64,000 nt of DNA from Xanthobacter sp. NM-25 (lineage in GTDB: Bacteria; Pseudomonadota; Alphaproteobacteria; Rhizobiales; Xanthobacteraceae), in contig NZ_JACBFS010000003.1 of assembly GCF_022138605.1 (NCBI RefSeq), positions 62,001-126,000 of the forward strand, in the 5' to 3' direction. The translations under genes were made by a program, and so were the position numbers. The notes beneath the pieces were generated by a model. That model made no database searches and had not been told where the DNA came from. It saw nothing but the letters and a program-made list of their open reading frames with translations. The stretch's first letter is position 1; each line of letters starts with the position of its first letter. This document shows positions 1 to 8,536 of this stretch, piece by piece.

Positions 1-33
1 TGAATTCACCCATTTAGGCAAGGCGGATTTTCC

Positions 34-786
34 ATGGATCTCAATCTCAAGGGCAAGGTTGCGCTCGTCACCGGCGGCGCGCGGGACGTGGGGCGCGAAA
101 TCTCCCTCGCCCTCGCCGCGGAAGGGGCGGCGGTGGCGCTGAACTACCGCAATTCCGCACAGGAGGCGCAGGCGGTCGTCGACGAGATCCGCGCCCGCGG
201 CGGTACCGCCAAGGCGTACAAGGCGGACGTTGCCGATTGCGCCGCCGTCAAGGCCATGGTGGATGCCATCGTCGCGGACTTCGGGCATCTGAACATCGTC
301 GTCAACAATGCCGGCCTCGCGATCCGCCAGAAGTTCACCGAGTCCACCGAGGCGGAATGGAAGGCGCAGATCGACACCTGCCTCTATGGGGCCATCCATC
401 TCGCCCATGCGGCGGCGCCGTACCTGGCAAAGGCGGGCGACGGGCGTCTCATCGCCATCGTGGGGGATTCCTCGCGGGTGGGCGAATCCGGCCTCGCCAT
501 CGTGGCGGCGGCGCGGGCCGGCACCATCGCGCTTATGAAATCGCTGGCGCGGGAGCTGGGCCGCAATGGGGTGACCGCCAACACCGTCTCCCTCGGTCTG
601 GTCGAGACTGCCCATGATCGCACTTGGGTGGAGGCCAACCGCGACAAGCTGACCAAATTCTACCCCCTGCGCCGTCTCGGCCTGCCGGAAGACATCGCGC
701 CCACCGTCGCCCTTCTCGCCTCCCCCAAGGCGGGTTGGATCACTGGTCAGGTGCTGTCCATCTCCGGCGGCTTCTCGATGGTGTGA
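34..786 (+). CDS. SDR-family protein lacking the catalytic tetrad
   Basis: A 250-residue Rossmann protein of the short-chain dehydrogenase/reductase family, normal in length. The nucleotide-binding turn is TGGARDVG (residues 13-20; the usual middle Gly is Asp18) and NNAG is intact at 91-94. Aligned by eye to BadH/FabG-like SDRs, the catalytic positions are all changed: Asn to Cys116, Ser to Gly144, Tyr to Val157 and Lys to Arg161, although the surrounding sequence (RVG..G, AxAxAG) is conserved. Classical hydride transfer is therefore doubtful. It may be a non-enzymatic binding protein, an enzyme with altered chemistry, or a remnant. The start follows an AAGGCGG-like ribosome site. It lies 88 bp upstream of the acyl-CoA ligase on the same strand, so the two are probably co-transcribed. 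Family assignment is firm; function is open. Confidence 0.85.
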   Translation: MDLNLKGKVALVTGGARDVGREISLALAAEGAAVALNYRNSAQEAQAVVDEIRARGGTAKAYKADVADCAAVKAMVDAIVADFGHLNIVVNNAGLAIRQKFTESTEAEWKAQIDTCLYGAIHLAHAAAPYLAKAGDGRLIAIVGDSSRVGESGLAIVAAARAGTIALMKSLARELGRNGVTANTVSLGLVETAHDRTWVEANRDKLTKFYPLRRLGLPEDIAPTVALLASPKAGWITGQVLSISGGFSMV

Positions 787-874
787 CGGCAGCCGCGCGA
801 GCGGAACGCGGGATATGGCAGAGAGCGCGGCGGAGACCGCGCCAAGACCCGCGATAACGACAGCGGAGGACTGG

Positions 875-2467
875 ATGCTCAAAGCGGATCTCATCGCTCC
901 CGTGCCGGAGCTGTTGCGGCGGCATGCGGCGGAGCGTGGCGCGAAGATCGCATTCCGCGATGCCCAGGGCGGGGTCACCTATGGCGCGTTGGAGCGGCGG
1001 ACGGCGCACCTGGCGGGGCATCTGGCCGGGCTCGGCGTTGGCCCCGGCGACCGGGTGGCGATCCTGCTGCCCAATTCGGTGGCCTGGGTCGAGGCATGCC
1101 TCGCCATCGTCCGGGCGGGGGGCGTGGTGGTGCCCATCAGTGCCGAGGCGGCGCCGGGAGAAGTGGCCCATCGCCTGTCCGATTCCGGGTGCCGGATCGT
1201 CATCACCACCACGGGTTTGGCGGAGATGGTGGAGGGCCTGCGCGGGCAGGCGCCGAGCGTTGCCGGCCTGCTGCTCGCCGATGCGCCGGCCGGCGATCGG
1301 CGCAGTCTTGAGGCGCTGGCGCGGATGCAGCCGTCCGCGCCGCCGCGCGACCTCACCGATCTCGATGCGGCATCGTTCATCATCTACACCTCCGGCACCA
1401 CGGGGCGCGCCAAAGGGGTGCTGCTGACCTGCCGCAGCATGCTCTGGGTGACTGCGGCCTGCTGGAGCCCCATCGTGGGATTGAGTACCGACGACACGGT
1501 GCTATCGCCGTTGCCGCTCTTTCATTCCTACGCACTCAATTTTTCGGTTCTGTCCATTCTGGCAGTGGGCGCGAGCGAGTATATCCGGGAGAAATACTCG
1601 ACGCGCGAGGTTCTTCGGCTTCTGGAAACCGGTGAATTCACCGTGTTCCCCGGCGTGCCCACCATGTTCCATTACCTGATGGAGGCGGCGCACGCGCAGG
1701 GGCAAGTGCAACGGCAGCGGCAGCGGCAGCGGCAGGGGCAGGCGGAGCAGCGAGGGGCTTTCCCGGGCCTGCGCGTCTGTGTCTCCGCCGGGGCCATCAT
1801 GCCGGCGACGCTCAATGCGGCGTTTGAAGGCGCCTTCGACGTGCCGCTGCTGGACGGCTACGGCATTACCGAAACCTCCACCATGGTGACCATGAACGCC
1901 GCCTCGTCCTCGCGTGTCATGGGGTCCTGCGGGCTGCCGCTGCCGGGCGTGGCGCTGCGCATCGTCGATCCGCTGAGCGGGCGCGACCTCGATGCCGGGA
2001 CGGAGGGCGAACTGATCGTGCGGGGACCGAACGTGATGCTCGGCTATCACAACAAGCCGGAGGAGACCGCCAAGGCCCTGCGCGATGGCTGGTACCATAC
2101 CGGTGATCTCGCCCGCGCCGACCGCAATGGCTTCGTCACCATTACCGGCCGGCTCAAGGAACTGATCATCCGTGGCGGGCAGAACATCGCGCCGGCGGAG
2201 ATCGAGGAGGCGGTGCTGCTGTTCGCCGGCGTGCTCGACTGCGCGGTGGCGGGGGTGCCTCATCCCCAGCTCGGGGAAGTGCCGGCCCTGTACGTGGTGC
2301 CACGGGACGGGAGCTTCGATGCGGAGCTGCTGCTCGAACACTGCCGCCACCACCTCTCCGCCTACAAGGTGCCCCATGTGGTGCATCGGGTGGACGAAAT
2401 CCCGCGAACCGGCTCCGGCAAGATCATCCGCTTCCGGCTGAAGGAGATGGTGCAGCCGCTGCCCTGA
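875..2467 (+). CDS. acyl-CoA ligase (AMP-binding, FadD-like)
   Basis: A member of the ANL superfamily that would activate a carboxylic acid to its CoA thioester through an acyl-adenylate. The P-loop-like A3 motif YTSGTTGRAKG, the GYGITET motif, the WYHTGD motif and a C-terminal GRLKELI..GGQNI plus PRTGSGKI with the catalytic lysine are all present, so the 530-residue protein looks intact. I chose the ATG at 875 because GGAGGA sits at 865-870; an in-frame ATG at 815 lacks such a site. An insertion rich in Gln and Arg, encoded by a (CGGCAG)4 hexamer run at 1712-1735, interrupts the protein between the acyl-binding region and the VSAGA segment. The substrate cannot be read from sequence. It shares a strand with the SDR upstream and converges on the Mo-hydroxylase operon. 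Confidence 0.88.
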   Translation: MLKADLIAPVPELLRRHAAERGAKIAFRDAQGGVTYGALERRTAHLAGHLAGLGVGPGDRVAILLPNSVAWVEACLAIVRAGGVVVPISAEAAPGEVAHRLSDSGCRIVITTTGLAEMVEGLRGQAPSVAGLLLADAPAGDRRSLEALARMQPSAPPRDLTDLDAASFIIYTSGTTGRAKGVLLTCRSMLWVTAACWSPIVGLSTDDTVLSPLPLFHSYALNFSVLSILAVGASEYIREKYSTREVLRLLETGEFTVFPGVPTMFHYLMEAAHAQGQVQRQRQRQRQGQAEQRGAFPGLRVCVSAGAIMPATLNAAFEGAFDVPLLDGYGITETSTMVTMNAASSSRVMGSCGLPLPGVALRIVDPLSGRDLDAGTEGELIVRGPNVMLGYHNKPEETAKALRDGWYHTGDLARADRNGFVTITGRLKELIIRGGQNIAPAEIEEAVLLFAGVLDCAVAGVPHPQLGEVPALYVVPRDGSFDAELLLEHCRHHLSAYKVPHVVHRVDEIPRTGSGKIIRFRLKEMVQPLP

Positions 2468-2500
2468 CCGCGCTGCCCCATCCGCCTTCCCGGAAGGGTC

Positions 2501-2531
2501 GGGCGCCGGCACCTTCTCGGGGTCGGCGCCC
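2501..2531. terminator. hairpin between convergent genes
   Basis: A GC-rich inverted repeat (arms 2501-2513 and 2521-2531, seven-base loop, a two-base bulge in the left arm) lies between the convergent ends of the acyl-CoA ligase and the molybdopterin subunit gene. It could end transcription from both sides. There is no clear T run, so this is a structural guess. Confidence 0.4.
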
Positions 2532-2556
2532 GTTCCCGTCGCGGGGCTTTGGGGGG

Positions 2557-4941
2557 TCAGTCTGACGTGGCATTGCGGGCGGCTGCCACCAGCCGGAACA
2601 GGCGCTCCGGCGTCACCGGCAGCGTGTCCACCTCGATGCCGAGCGGGGCAAGGGCGTCGGCCACCGCATTGGCGATGGCGGCGGGCGCGCCGATGGTGCC
2701 GCCCTCGCCCATGCCGCGGAAGCCGCCGATCGTGTCCGGCAGTTCCGCCTCCACATGGAGAATCTCGATCTCCGGCATGGTGGTGGCGATCGGCACCAGA
2801 TAATCGGCGAGGCTGGCGGTGAGCAGCTGTCCAGTGTCGTCGTGGACCACCTCTTCCAGCAGGGCGGCGCCAATGCCCTGTGCCACCGCTCCATGCACCT
2901 GGCCGTCGACGATCAGCGGGTTGATGATGCGCCCGCAATCCTCCGCCACGGCGAAGCGCGTCACGCTGACGGCATAGGTCGCCGGATCGATCTCCACCAT
3001 GGCGAGGTGGGTGGAGGCGCAGGCCGTGCCCAGATAGGGGTCGTAGCTTTCGGAGGCGACAAGGTCTTCCCGCTGCGCATGGGGAATGCATCCCATCTGG
3101 GCGTAGACGGCGTGGGCGACGTCCCGGAACGTGATGGTGGCGTTGGAGGAACGGGCGCGGATGATGCCGCCTTCGGCTTCGAGGTCCTCCACCGCGACAT
3201 CCATGAGGAAGGCCGCCGCCTTCAGCACCTTCGCCTTGACCACCCGTGCGGCCTTGGTGGCCGCGCCGCCGCCGAGCACGGCGGACCGGCTAGCATAGGT
3301 GCCCGTGCCCATGGGCACCAGGGCGCTGTCGCCGTGCTGGATCTCGATGTCGTCCATCCGGCAACCCAGTTCGTCGGCCACCACCTGCGCCAGCGTCGTC
3401 TCCAGCCCCTGCCCGTGGGAGGAGATGCCGAAGGCCGCGGTCACCGCGCCCGTGGCATCGATGCGCAGGGTGGCGGTTTCGGTCCCGGTGTTGATGGGCA
3501 TGCCGGGCGCGACGGCGATGCGCGAGCCGATGCCGGTCAATTCGGCATAGCTCGCCAGGCCGATGCCCACCCACCGGCCCTCAGCGTGCGCCGCATCCCG
3601 TTGGCGCAGCAGGGCAGGGTAATCCACCAGCGCGCACACGCCCTGAAGGCAGTCCTGGAAGGCGGAGCGATCCCAGATGATGCCGGAGCCGGTGCGATAG
3701 GGAAACTCCTCGGCCGTCACCAGGTTGCGGCGCCGGATCTCAGCCGGGTCCAGGCCCAGGTTGCGCGCCGCCATGTCCATCAGCCGCTCCATGGCGAAGG
3801 TGGAGGTGGGGCGGCCCACCCCGCGATAGGGCCCCGTCGGCGGCTTGGGGGTGAGGACGCCGCGCACCCGGCCGCGGTAATGCTCCATGCGGTAGGGGCC
3901 GGGCAGGAAGCTCACCACCTGCACGGGCTCGAGCGCACCGGTCCAGGGATAGATGGAATAGGCACCGATGTCGCCGATCACGTCCGCCTTGAGGCCCAGC
4001 AGGTGCCCCGCCCCATCCACCGCCAGCTCGGCCTCCACGGTCTCGTCGAAGGCCTGGCTCATGGCGGTGAGGTCCTCCATGCGGTCGGCGATGAACTTCA
4101 CCGGCCGTTCCAGCTTGCGGGCCAGCACGCACACCAGCATTTCCTCGTGGTTCAGCGAACCCTTGCCGCCGAAACTGCCGCCCACGTCCGGCGCGACCAC
4201 GCGCACCCGGTGGCCGGGCAGATCGAGGCAGGCGCCGAGCACATCGCAGATGATGCCGGGGATGTTGGTGGAGGAATGCAGCGTCAGCGCCTCGCGTCGC
4301 CGGTCCCACTCGGCCAGGTAGGAGCGGCATTCCATGGGCATGGGCGTCTTTCGCGTCATGCGGAAGCGGCCCTTCACGACCACTGCGGCATGGGCGATGG
4401 CCGCGTCCACGTCGCCACGGGCGAAGGTGCGCGCGATGATCACATTGGTCCCGGCCTCTTCGTGCAGCAGCGGCGCATCCCCGGCCGCCGCCTCCTCCTT
4501 CGCGCCCGCGAAGGGCAGGGGTGCATAGTCGATGGAGATCCGCTCCAGCGCGTCCTCGGCCGCATAGCGGCTCTCCGCCACCACGGCGACCACCGGCTCG
4601 CCCACATAACGCACCTTGCCTTCGGCGAGGGGCCGAAAGGGCGTCGCATAATAGCCCTTCATGCGCGATGCCGGGATGGCGGGGCGGATGTCGCCGGCGA
4701 GGTCGTGCGCGTCGAAGATGGCGACGACGCCCGGCACCGTGAAGGCCTCGCCCACATGGATGGAGCGGATGCGCGCATGGGGCTGATCACTGCGCAGCAC
4801 GGCGACATGGAGGAGGCCCTTGGGGGCCATGTCATCCACATAGCGGCCGGAGCCGGCAAGGAGGCGCGGATCCTCTGTGCGCTTGACACGCTGGCCCACG
4901 AGCTTGGGCCGCATCTCCACGGAAGCATCGAAGGCGGTCAC
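2557..4941 (-). CDS. molybdopterin-binding large subunit of a xanthine-dehydrogenase/CoxL-family hydroxylase
   Basis: A 794-residue large subunit of a molybdenum hydroxylase (LMS order, as in CoxMSL). It starts with the VGQRVKRTEDPRLLAGSGRYVDD segment typical of the family, has GGSFGGKG-type cofactor-binding loops, and ends with GMGEGG around residues 742-747, carrying the catalytic glutamate. The active-site loop reads GPYRGVGR near residue 370. True form I CO dehydrogenase has AYxCSFR there, so this resembles the form II group, whose members hydroxylate diverse organic substrates. The ATG overlaps the stop of the small subunit gene (ATGA at 4938-4941), indicating translational coupling. The substrate is unknown; neighbours suggest a ring or aldehyde compound that ends as a CoA ester. 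Cytoplasmic, with Mo-molybdopterin cytosine dinucleotide expected from the family. Confidence 0.9.
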   Translation of the reverse strand: MTAFDASVEMRPKLVGQRVKRTEDPRLLAGSGRYVDDMAPKGLLHVAVLRSDQPHARIRSIHVGEAFTVPGVVAIFDAHDLAGDIRPAIPASRMKGYYATPFRPLAEGKVRYVGEPVVAVVAESRYAAEDALERISIDYAPLPFAGAKEEAAAGDAPLLHEEAGTNVIIARTFARGDVDAAIAHAAVVVKGRFRMTRKTPMPMECRSYLAEWDRRREALTLHSSTNIPGIICDVLGACLDLPGHRVRVVAPDVGGSFGGKGSLNHEEMLVCVLARKLERPVKFIADRMEDLTAMSQAFDETVEAELAVDGAGHLLGLKADVIGDIGAYSIYPWTGALEPVQVVSFLPGPYRMEHYRGRVRGVLTPKPPTGPYRGVGRPTSTFAMERLMDMAARNLGLDPAEIRRRNLVTAEEFPYRTGSGIIWDRSAFQDCLQGVCALVDYPALLRQRDAAHAEGRWVGIGLASYAELTGIGSRIAVAPGMPINTGTETATLRIDATGAVTAAFGISSHGQGLETTLAQVVADELGCRMDDIEIQHGDSALVPMGTGTYASRSAVLGGGAATKAARVVKAKVLKAAAFLMDVAVEDLEAEGGIIRARSSNATITFRDVAHAVYAQMGCIPHAQREDLVASESYDPYLGTACASTHLAMVEIDPATYAVSVTRFAVAEDCGRIINPLIVDGQVHGAVAQGIGAALLEEVVHDDTGQLLTASLADYLVPIATTMPEIEILHVEAELPDTIGGFRGMGEGGTIGAPAAIANAVADALAPLGIEVDTLPVTPERLFRLVAAARNATSD

Positions 4942-5414
4942 TTGAGCGGCCCCCTTTCCCGCGCCAGTTCGCGCACGGCATCGACGATGTGTTGGTAGCC
5001 CGTGCAGCGGCAGATGTTGCCGGACAGGGCTTCCCGGATCTCTGCGTCGCTGTCCAGGCTATGGTGGCGCAGCATGTCGGTGATGGTCATGAGGAAGCCC
5101 GGCGTGCAGAAGCCGCATTGCAGGCCGTGATGGTCGCGGAAGGCTTGCTGCACGCGCCCCAGATCGCTCATGCGGCCAAGCCCTTCCACGGTCTCGATGG
5201 TGGCGCCGTCGGCCTGGATGGCGAGGGTGAGGCAGGACCGGGCGCTGCGTCCGTCCAGGAGAATGGTGCAGGCCCCGCACACGCCGTGCTCGCACCCCAC
5301 ATGGGTGCCGGTGAGGCCGAGTTCGTGCCGCAGGAAATCGCTCAGCAACAGCCGCGCGTCCACCACGCCGGTGTAGGTCAGCCCGTTGACCGTGAGGGTC
5401 ATGGCATGCGTCAT
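4938..5414 (-). CDS. [2Fe-2S] small subunit of the Mo-hydroxylase (CoxS-like)
   Basis: A 158-residue iron-sulfur subunit that carries electrons from the molybdenum centre to FAD. The N-terminal plant-type cluster motif is GCEHGVCGACTILLDG followed by a further Cys. The C-terminal helical domain has CGFCTPG and CRCTGYQ for the second [2Fe-2S] cluster. Length is normal for the family. The start at 5414 gives the canonical MTHAMTLTVNG beginning and overlaps the stop of the FAD subunit gene by ATGA. An upstream in-frame ATG would add 13 Arg-rich residues with no homology. The gene sits between the FAD and Mo subunit genes, the medium-small-large order of cox operons. Confidence 0.93.
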   Translation of the reverse strand: MTHAMTLTVNGLTYTGVVDARLLLSDFLRHELGLTGTHVGCEHGVCGACTILLDGRSARSCLTLAIQADGATIETVEGLGRMSDLGRVQQAFRDHHGLQCGFCTPGFLMTITDMLRHHSLDSDAEIREALSGNICRCTGYQHIVDAVRELARERGPLK

Positions 5415-6298
5415 GGCGTGTCTCCACCGCTGAGAGCGCCGGCGCGATCCCACGCCTGGCTGAGCGCACGGCGGGCGAGGGCGCCGGCGAGGTGGCGCCG
5501 GTAATCGGCGGAGGCATTCAGATCGGTGTTTGGGGTGATGGATGCCACGATCAGCTCCGCGGCCTCGTCGAACACGTGCGCGCGGCCCTCGCGGCCTGCA
5601 AGGGCCGCCTCCACCGCCGTGAGGCGCAGCGCGGTGTCTGCGATGCCCATCATGGCGATGCGCGGGTTGCGGACCCGTCCATCCGCCCGCTCCATCAGCA
5701 CGGCGATGGCCGCAAGGGCATAGTCGCCGTGGCGTCGGGAGAATTCCTCGAACCCCCAGCCGGTGCCCGCCGCAGGCGGAACCAGGTCTACCGCTGTGAC
5801 CATCTCGTCGGCGGCCAGCGCGGTGGTGAGGGCGCCTGTGAGGAAGTCGCGCGCCGCCATGGTGCGGGTGCCGTGCGGCGACGCCACATGGATGGTGCCG
5901 TCGAGCAGCAGGGTCATCATGGGCATTTCAGCGGCGGGGTCGGCGTGGCACACGCTGCCGCAGAAGGTGCCGCGGTTGCGCACGGTGAGGTGTGCGACAT
6001 GCTTCATGGCGTGATGCAGCACCGGGATGTGGCGCGCCACCTGCAGATCCTGCGCCGTCATGCGGTGACGCACCAGCGCGCCCAGCCGCACGGCGCCGGG
6101 CCCCAGCTCGATGCGGTCGAGCCCCGGGATGTGGTTGATGTCCACCAGCACCGAGGGCTTCACCAGCCGAAAATTCATCATGGGCATGAGGCTCTGGCCG
6201 CCAGCCAGAACCTTGCCGTCGCCGCCGGCATTGGCGAGCACCTCGACCGCGTGGGCGATGCTCTCGGCGCGAACATAGTCGAACCGGGCGGGCTTCAT
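5411..6298 (-). CDS. FAD-binding medium subunit of the Mo-hydroxylase (CoxM-like)
   Basis: A 295-residue FAD subunit of the same enzyme, accepting electrons from the [2Fe-2S] subunit. The typical FAD-binding motifs are AGGQSLMPMMNFRL around residue 32 and TVRNRGTFCGSVCHADPAAEMP around residue 100, with a CoxM-type C-terminal domain. The start MKPARFDYVRAES at 6298 matches the family; a longer reading adds 15 unrelated residues. It is the first gene of a three-gene operon whose members overlap by ATGA at both junctions. The upstream 120 bp is shared with the divergent alcohol dehydrogenase gene. Confidence 0.92.
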   Translation of the reverse strand: MKPARFDYVRAESIAHAVEVLANAGGDGKVLAGGQSLMPMMNFRLVKPSVLVDINHIPGLDRIELGPGAVRLGALVRHRMTAQDLQVARHIPVLHHAMKHVAHLTVRNRGTFCGSVCHADPAAEMPMMTLLLDGTIHVASPHGTRTMAARDFLTGALTTALAADEMVTAVDLVPPAAGTGWGFEEFSRRHGDYALAAIAVLMERADGRVRNPRIAMMGIADTALRLTAVEAALAGREGRAHVFDEAAELIVASITPNTDLNASADYRRHLAGALARRALSQAWDRAGALSGGDTP

Positions 6299-6420
6299 CG
6301 GCGCTTGTCCGGCATTTGGTTTTCGCTCCCTAGTGACTTGCATTATTAGACTATGATAGAGCGTGTCAAGCAGCCGGGCCTGCGCTGAAGGTGGCCTGGA
6401 GCGGGGAGGAGCACCGAACC

Positions 6421-7560
6421 ATGAAGATCAAAGCCGCCGTTCTGCGCAGCATGGGCGCGCAGATGCCTTATGCGCGGAGCCAGCCGCTCCGCATCGAGGA
6501 TGTGGAACTCGACCGCCCGGGGCGGGGCGAGGTTCTGGTGAAGATCGCGGCGGCGGGTCTGTGCCATTCCGACCTGTCCATCATCAACGGCAGCCGCCCG
6601 CGCCCCATGCCCATGGCCATCGGCCACGAGGCGGCAGGGATCGTAGTGGAGGCCGGCGAGGGGGTGGACGACCTGCGGCCGGGCGACCACGTGGTGATGG
6701 TGTTCATGCCCAGCTGTGGGCACTGCCAGCCGTGCTCGCAGGGGCGCCCGACCCTGTGTGAGCCCGGCGCCGTGGCCAATGGCAAGGGCGAGCTCCTCAC
6801 CGGCGCGATCCGGCTCCACGAGGATGGGGAGACCATCCACCATCATCTGGGATGCTCCGCCTTCGCCGACCATGCCGTCGTGTCGCGGCGCTCATTGGTG
6901 CAGATAGACAAGGATATTCCGCTCGACGTCGCCGCGCTGTTCGGTTGCGCGGTGCTGACCGGCGTGGGTGCCGTGGTGAATACCGCGCGTGTCCAGGCGG
7001 GGGAGACCGTGGCAGTGGTCGGGCTGGGGGGTGTTGGCCTGGCGGCGGTGCTCGGCGCGCTGGCCGCCGGCGCGGCACGGGTGGTTGCGGTCGACCTGTC
7101 GGCGGAAAAGCTGACGCTTGCGCAGGAACTGGGCGCGACCGCCGTGGTGGACGCGCGGGCGCCCGACGCGATCGAGCAGGTGCGGGCACTCACCGGCGGC
7201 GGGGCGGATTTCGTCTTCGAGTTCGCCGGCGCCGCGCGGGCGTTGGAGAATGCCTATCGCATGACGAAGCGTGGCGGCACCACCGTCACCGCCGGTCTGC
7301 CGCCGCCCGATGCCGTGCTGCCGGTGAACATTGTGAGCCTGGTGGCAGAGGAGCGCACGGTGAAGGGCAGCTACATCGGCACCTGCGTCCCGGTGCGCGA
7401 TGTGCCGCGCTACATCGAATTGTATAAGGCCGGCCGCCTGCCGGTGGATCGCCTGATGAGCGGGCGCATTCGGCTCGACGAGATCAATGCCGGGTTCGAC
7501 CGGTTGCACGATGGCTCCGTCGTCCGGTTGGTCGTCGATTTCCAGGGCGGAGCGGCGTGA
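6421..7560 (+). CDS. zinc-dependent alcohol dehydrogenase (class III-like MDR family)
   Basis: A 379-residue medium-chain dehydrogenase that would oxidise an alcohol to an aldehyde or ketone with NAD(P). It shows the catalytic zinc region (GLCHSDLS and GHEAAG), the structural zinc Cys cluster (CGHCQPCSQGRPTLC), the Rossmann turn GLGGVGLA and a following acidic residue (VAVDLS) that favours NAD. The start at 6421 is preceded by GGGAGGAG about ten bases upstream; an earlier in-frame start would add ten residues. It is divergent from the Mo-hydroxylase operon and 120 bp upstream of a CoxG-like gene on the same strand, suggesting one pathway. The substrate is not predictable. Confidence 0.88.
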   Translation: MKIKAAVLRSMGAQMPYARSQPLRIEDVELDRPGRGEVLVKIAAAGLCHSDLSIINGSRPRPMPMAIGHEAAGIVVEAGEGVDDLRPGDHVVMVFMPSCGHCQPCSQGRPTLCEPGAVANGKGELLTGAIRLHEDGETIHHHLGCSAFADHAVVSRRSLVQIDKDIPLDVAALFGCAVLTGVGAVVNTARVQAGETVAVVGLGGVGLAAVLGALAAGAARVVAVDLSAEKLTLAQELGATAVVDARAPDAIEQVRALTGGGADFVFEFAGAARALENAYRMTKRGGTTVTAGLPPPDAVLPVNIVSLVAEERTVKGSYIGTCVPVRDVPRYIELYKAGRLPVDRLMSGRIRLDEINAGFDRLHDGSVVRLVVDFQGGAA

Positions 7561-7680
7561 AATCCTTGGGCCGCGGCTGCGAGGGCTCGCCATGCGGCAG
7601 CGCGGACGATCTCGAATTCCAAGACCTCTGCCTTGGTGGCATCGATACGCAAGCCTGATGCGGAAAAGGGAGACACGCAC

Positions 7681-8496
7681 ATGGATATGAGCGGCGAGCA
7701 GCGCATCCCGGCTCCGCGCGCGGTGGTCTGGCAGGCTCTCAACGATCCCGAGATCCTGAAGCTCTGCATTCCGGGATGCCAGGAGCTGGTGAAAAGCTCC
7801 GACACCCAGATGAGCGCGAAGGTGGTGCTCAAGGTGGGTCCCGTCAGCGCACGTTTCGACGGCGCGGTGACCTTCTCCGATCTCGATCCGCCCACCAGCT
7901 ATCGCATCACCGGCGAAGGGCAGGGCGGCATGGCGGGCTTCGCCAAGGGCGAGGCGCGGGTCCGGCTGGAGGCCGATGGCGAGGAGACCATCCTGCACTA
8001 CGCGGTGGAGGCCCAGGTGGGCGGCCGGCTGGCCCAGCTGGGAGCCCGTCTCATCGACGCCACGGCCAAGCAGATGTCGGGCGCCTTCTTCAAGCGGTTC
8101 GCGGCGGAGATCATCGCGCGCATGGCGCCGGCGGGCACATCGGCGGCCGCGGCGCCGCTTGCCGGAGCACCCGTGGGGGAGGCGCCGCCGGCCCCGTTGC
8201 CCCCTCCGGCTGCGGCCGCTGCTCCGTCACCCCATGGCGGTTTCAACACGAGCCTTGCGGGCCTGTGCGTGGCGGCCGCCGCGCTGGCTGCCGTCGCCTA
8301 TTTCCTCTCGGAGAGCGTGCGGGGAGGCGGGGGCGGGGCGGGCGTCTCCATGGATTTCGCCGCTGCCGTCATCCTTCTTCTTACCGCGGCGGTGGGTTAT
8401 CTCCTCGGCCGGCTGACCTCGGCAGACCGGGCCGTGATCGTGATCGACCGCGATGCCGTCACGGCGCTGCTGGACCGCACACGGACGCGTCCCTAA
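7681..8496 (+). CDS. CoxG-like SRPBCC protein with C-terminal membrane anchor
   Basis: A 271-residue protein whose first 150 residues match the SRPBCC/CoxG family (start MDMSGEQRIPAPRAVVWQAL, then LNDPEILKLCIPGC). In cox clusters CoxG helps recruit the Mo-hydroxylase to the membrane. An Ala/Pro-rich linker (about residues 150-185) leads to two hydrophobic segments near 188-205 and 222-242, consistent with membrane anchoring. The start at 7681 follows GGGAGA; an upstream in-frame start adds 16 residues outside the conserved domain. It is separated from coxMSL by the divergent promoter and alcohol dehydrogenase gene but probably works with that enzyme. Function is inferred from family and context. 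Confidence 0.85.
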   Translation: MDMSGEQRIPAPRAVVWQALNDPEILKLCIPGCQELVKSSDTQMSAKVVLKVGPVSARFDGAVTFSDLDPPTSYRITGEGQGGMAGFAKGEARVRLEADGEETILHYAVEAQVGGRLAQLGARLIDATAKQMSGAFFKRFAAEIIARMAPAGTSAAAAPLAGAPVGEAPPAPLPPPAAAAAPSPHGGFNTSLAGLCVAAAALAAVAYFLSESVRGGGGGAGVSMDFAAAVILLLTAAVGYLLGRLTSADRAVIVIDRDAVTALLDRTRTRP

Positions 8497-8536
8497 TCCG
8501 CCGTCCGCATCTCGCCGGCCGGGCGGGTCCGCCTGG

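Noticed and set aside
2755..4998. A 747-residue reading on the opposite strand of the Mo-hydroxylase
   Set aside because: High GC makes long antisense frames; it is low-complexity (His, Gly, Ala, Arg-rich) with no domain, and the minus-strand gene is clearly homologous. The same applies to long antisense readings at 9819-12971, 13217-15085, 35955-38591 and 40936-43119.
2557..6298. True carbon monoxide dehydrogenase (CoxMSL)
   Set aside because: The large subunit lacks the AYxCSFR loop that binds the Cu-Mo cluster; only the general family is supported.
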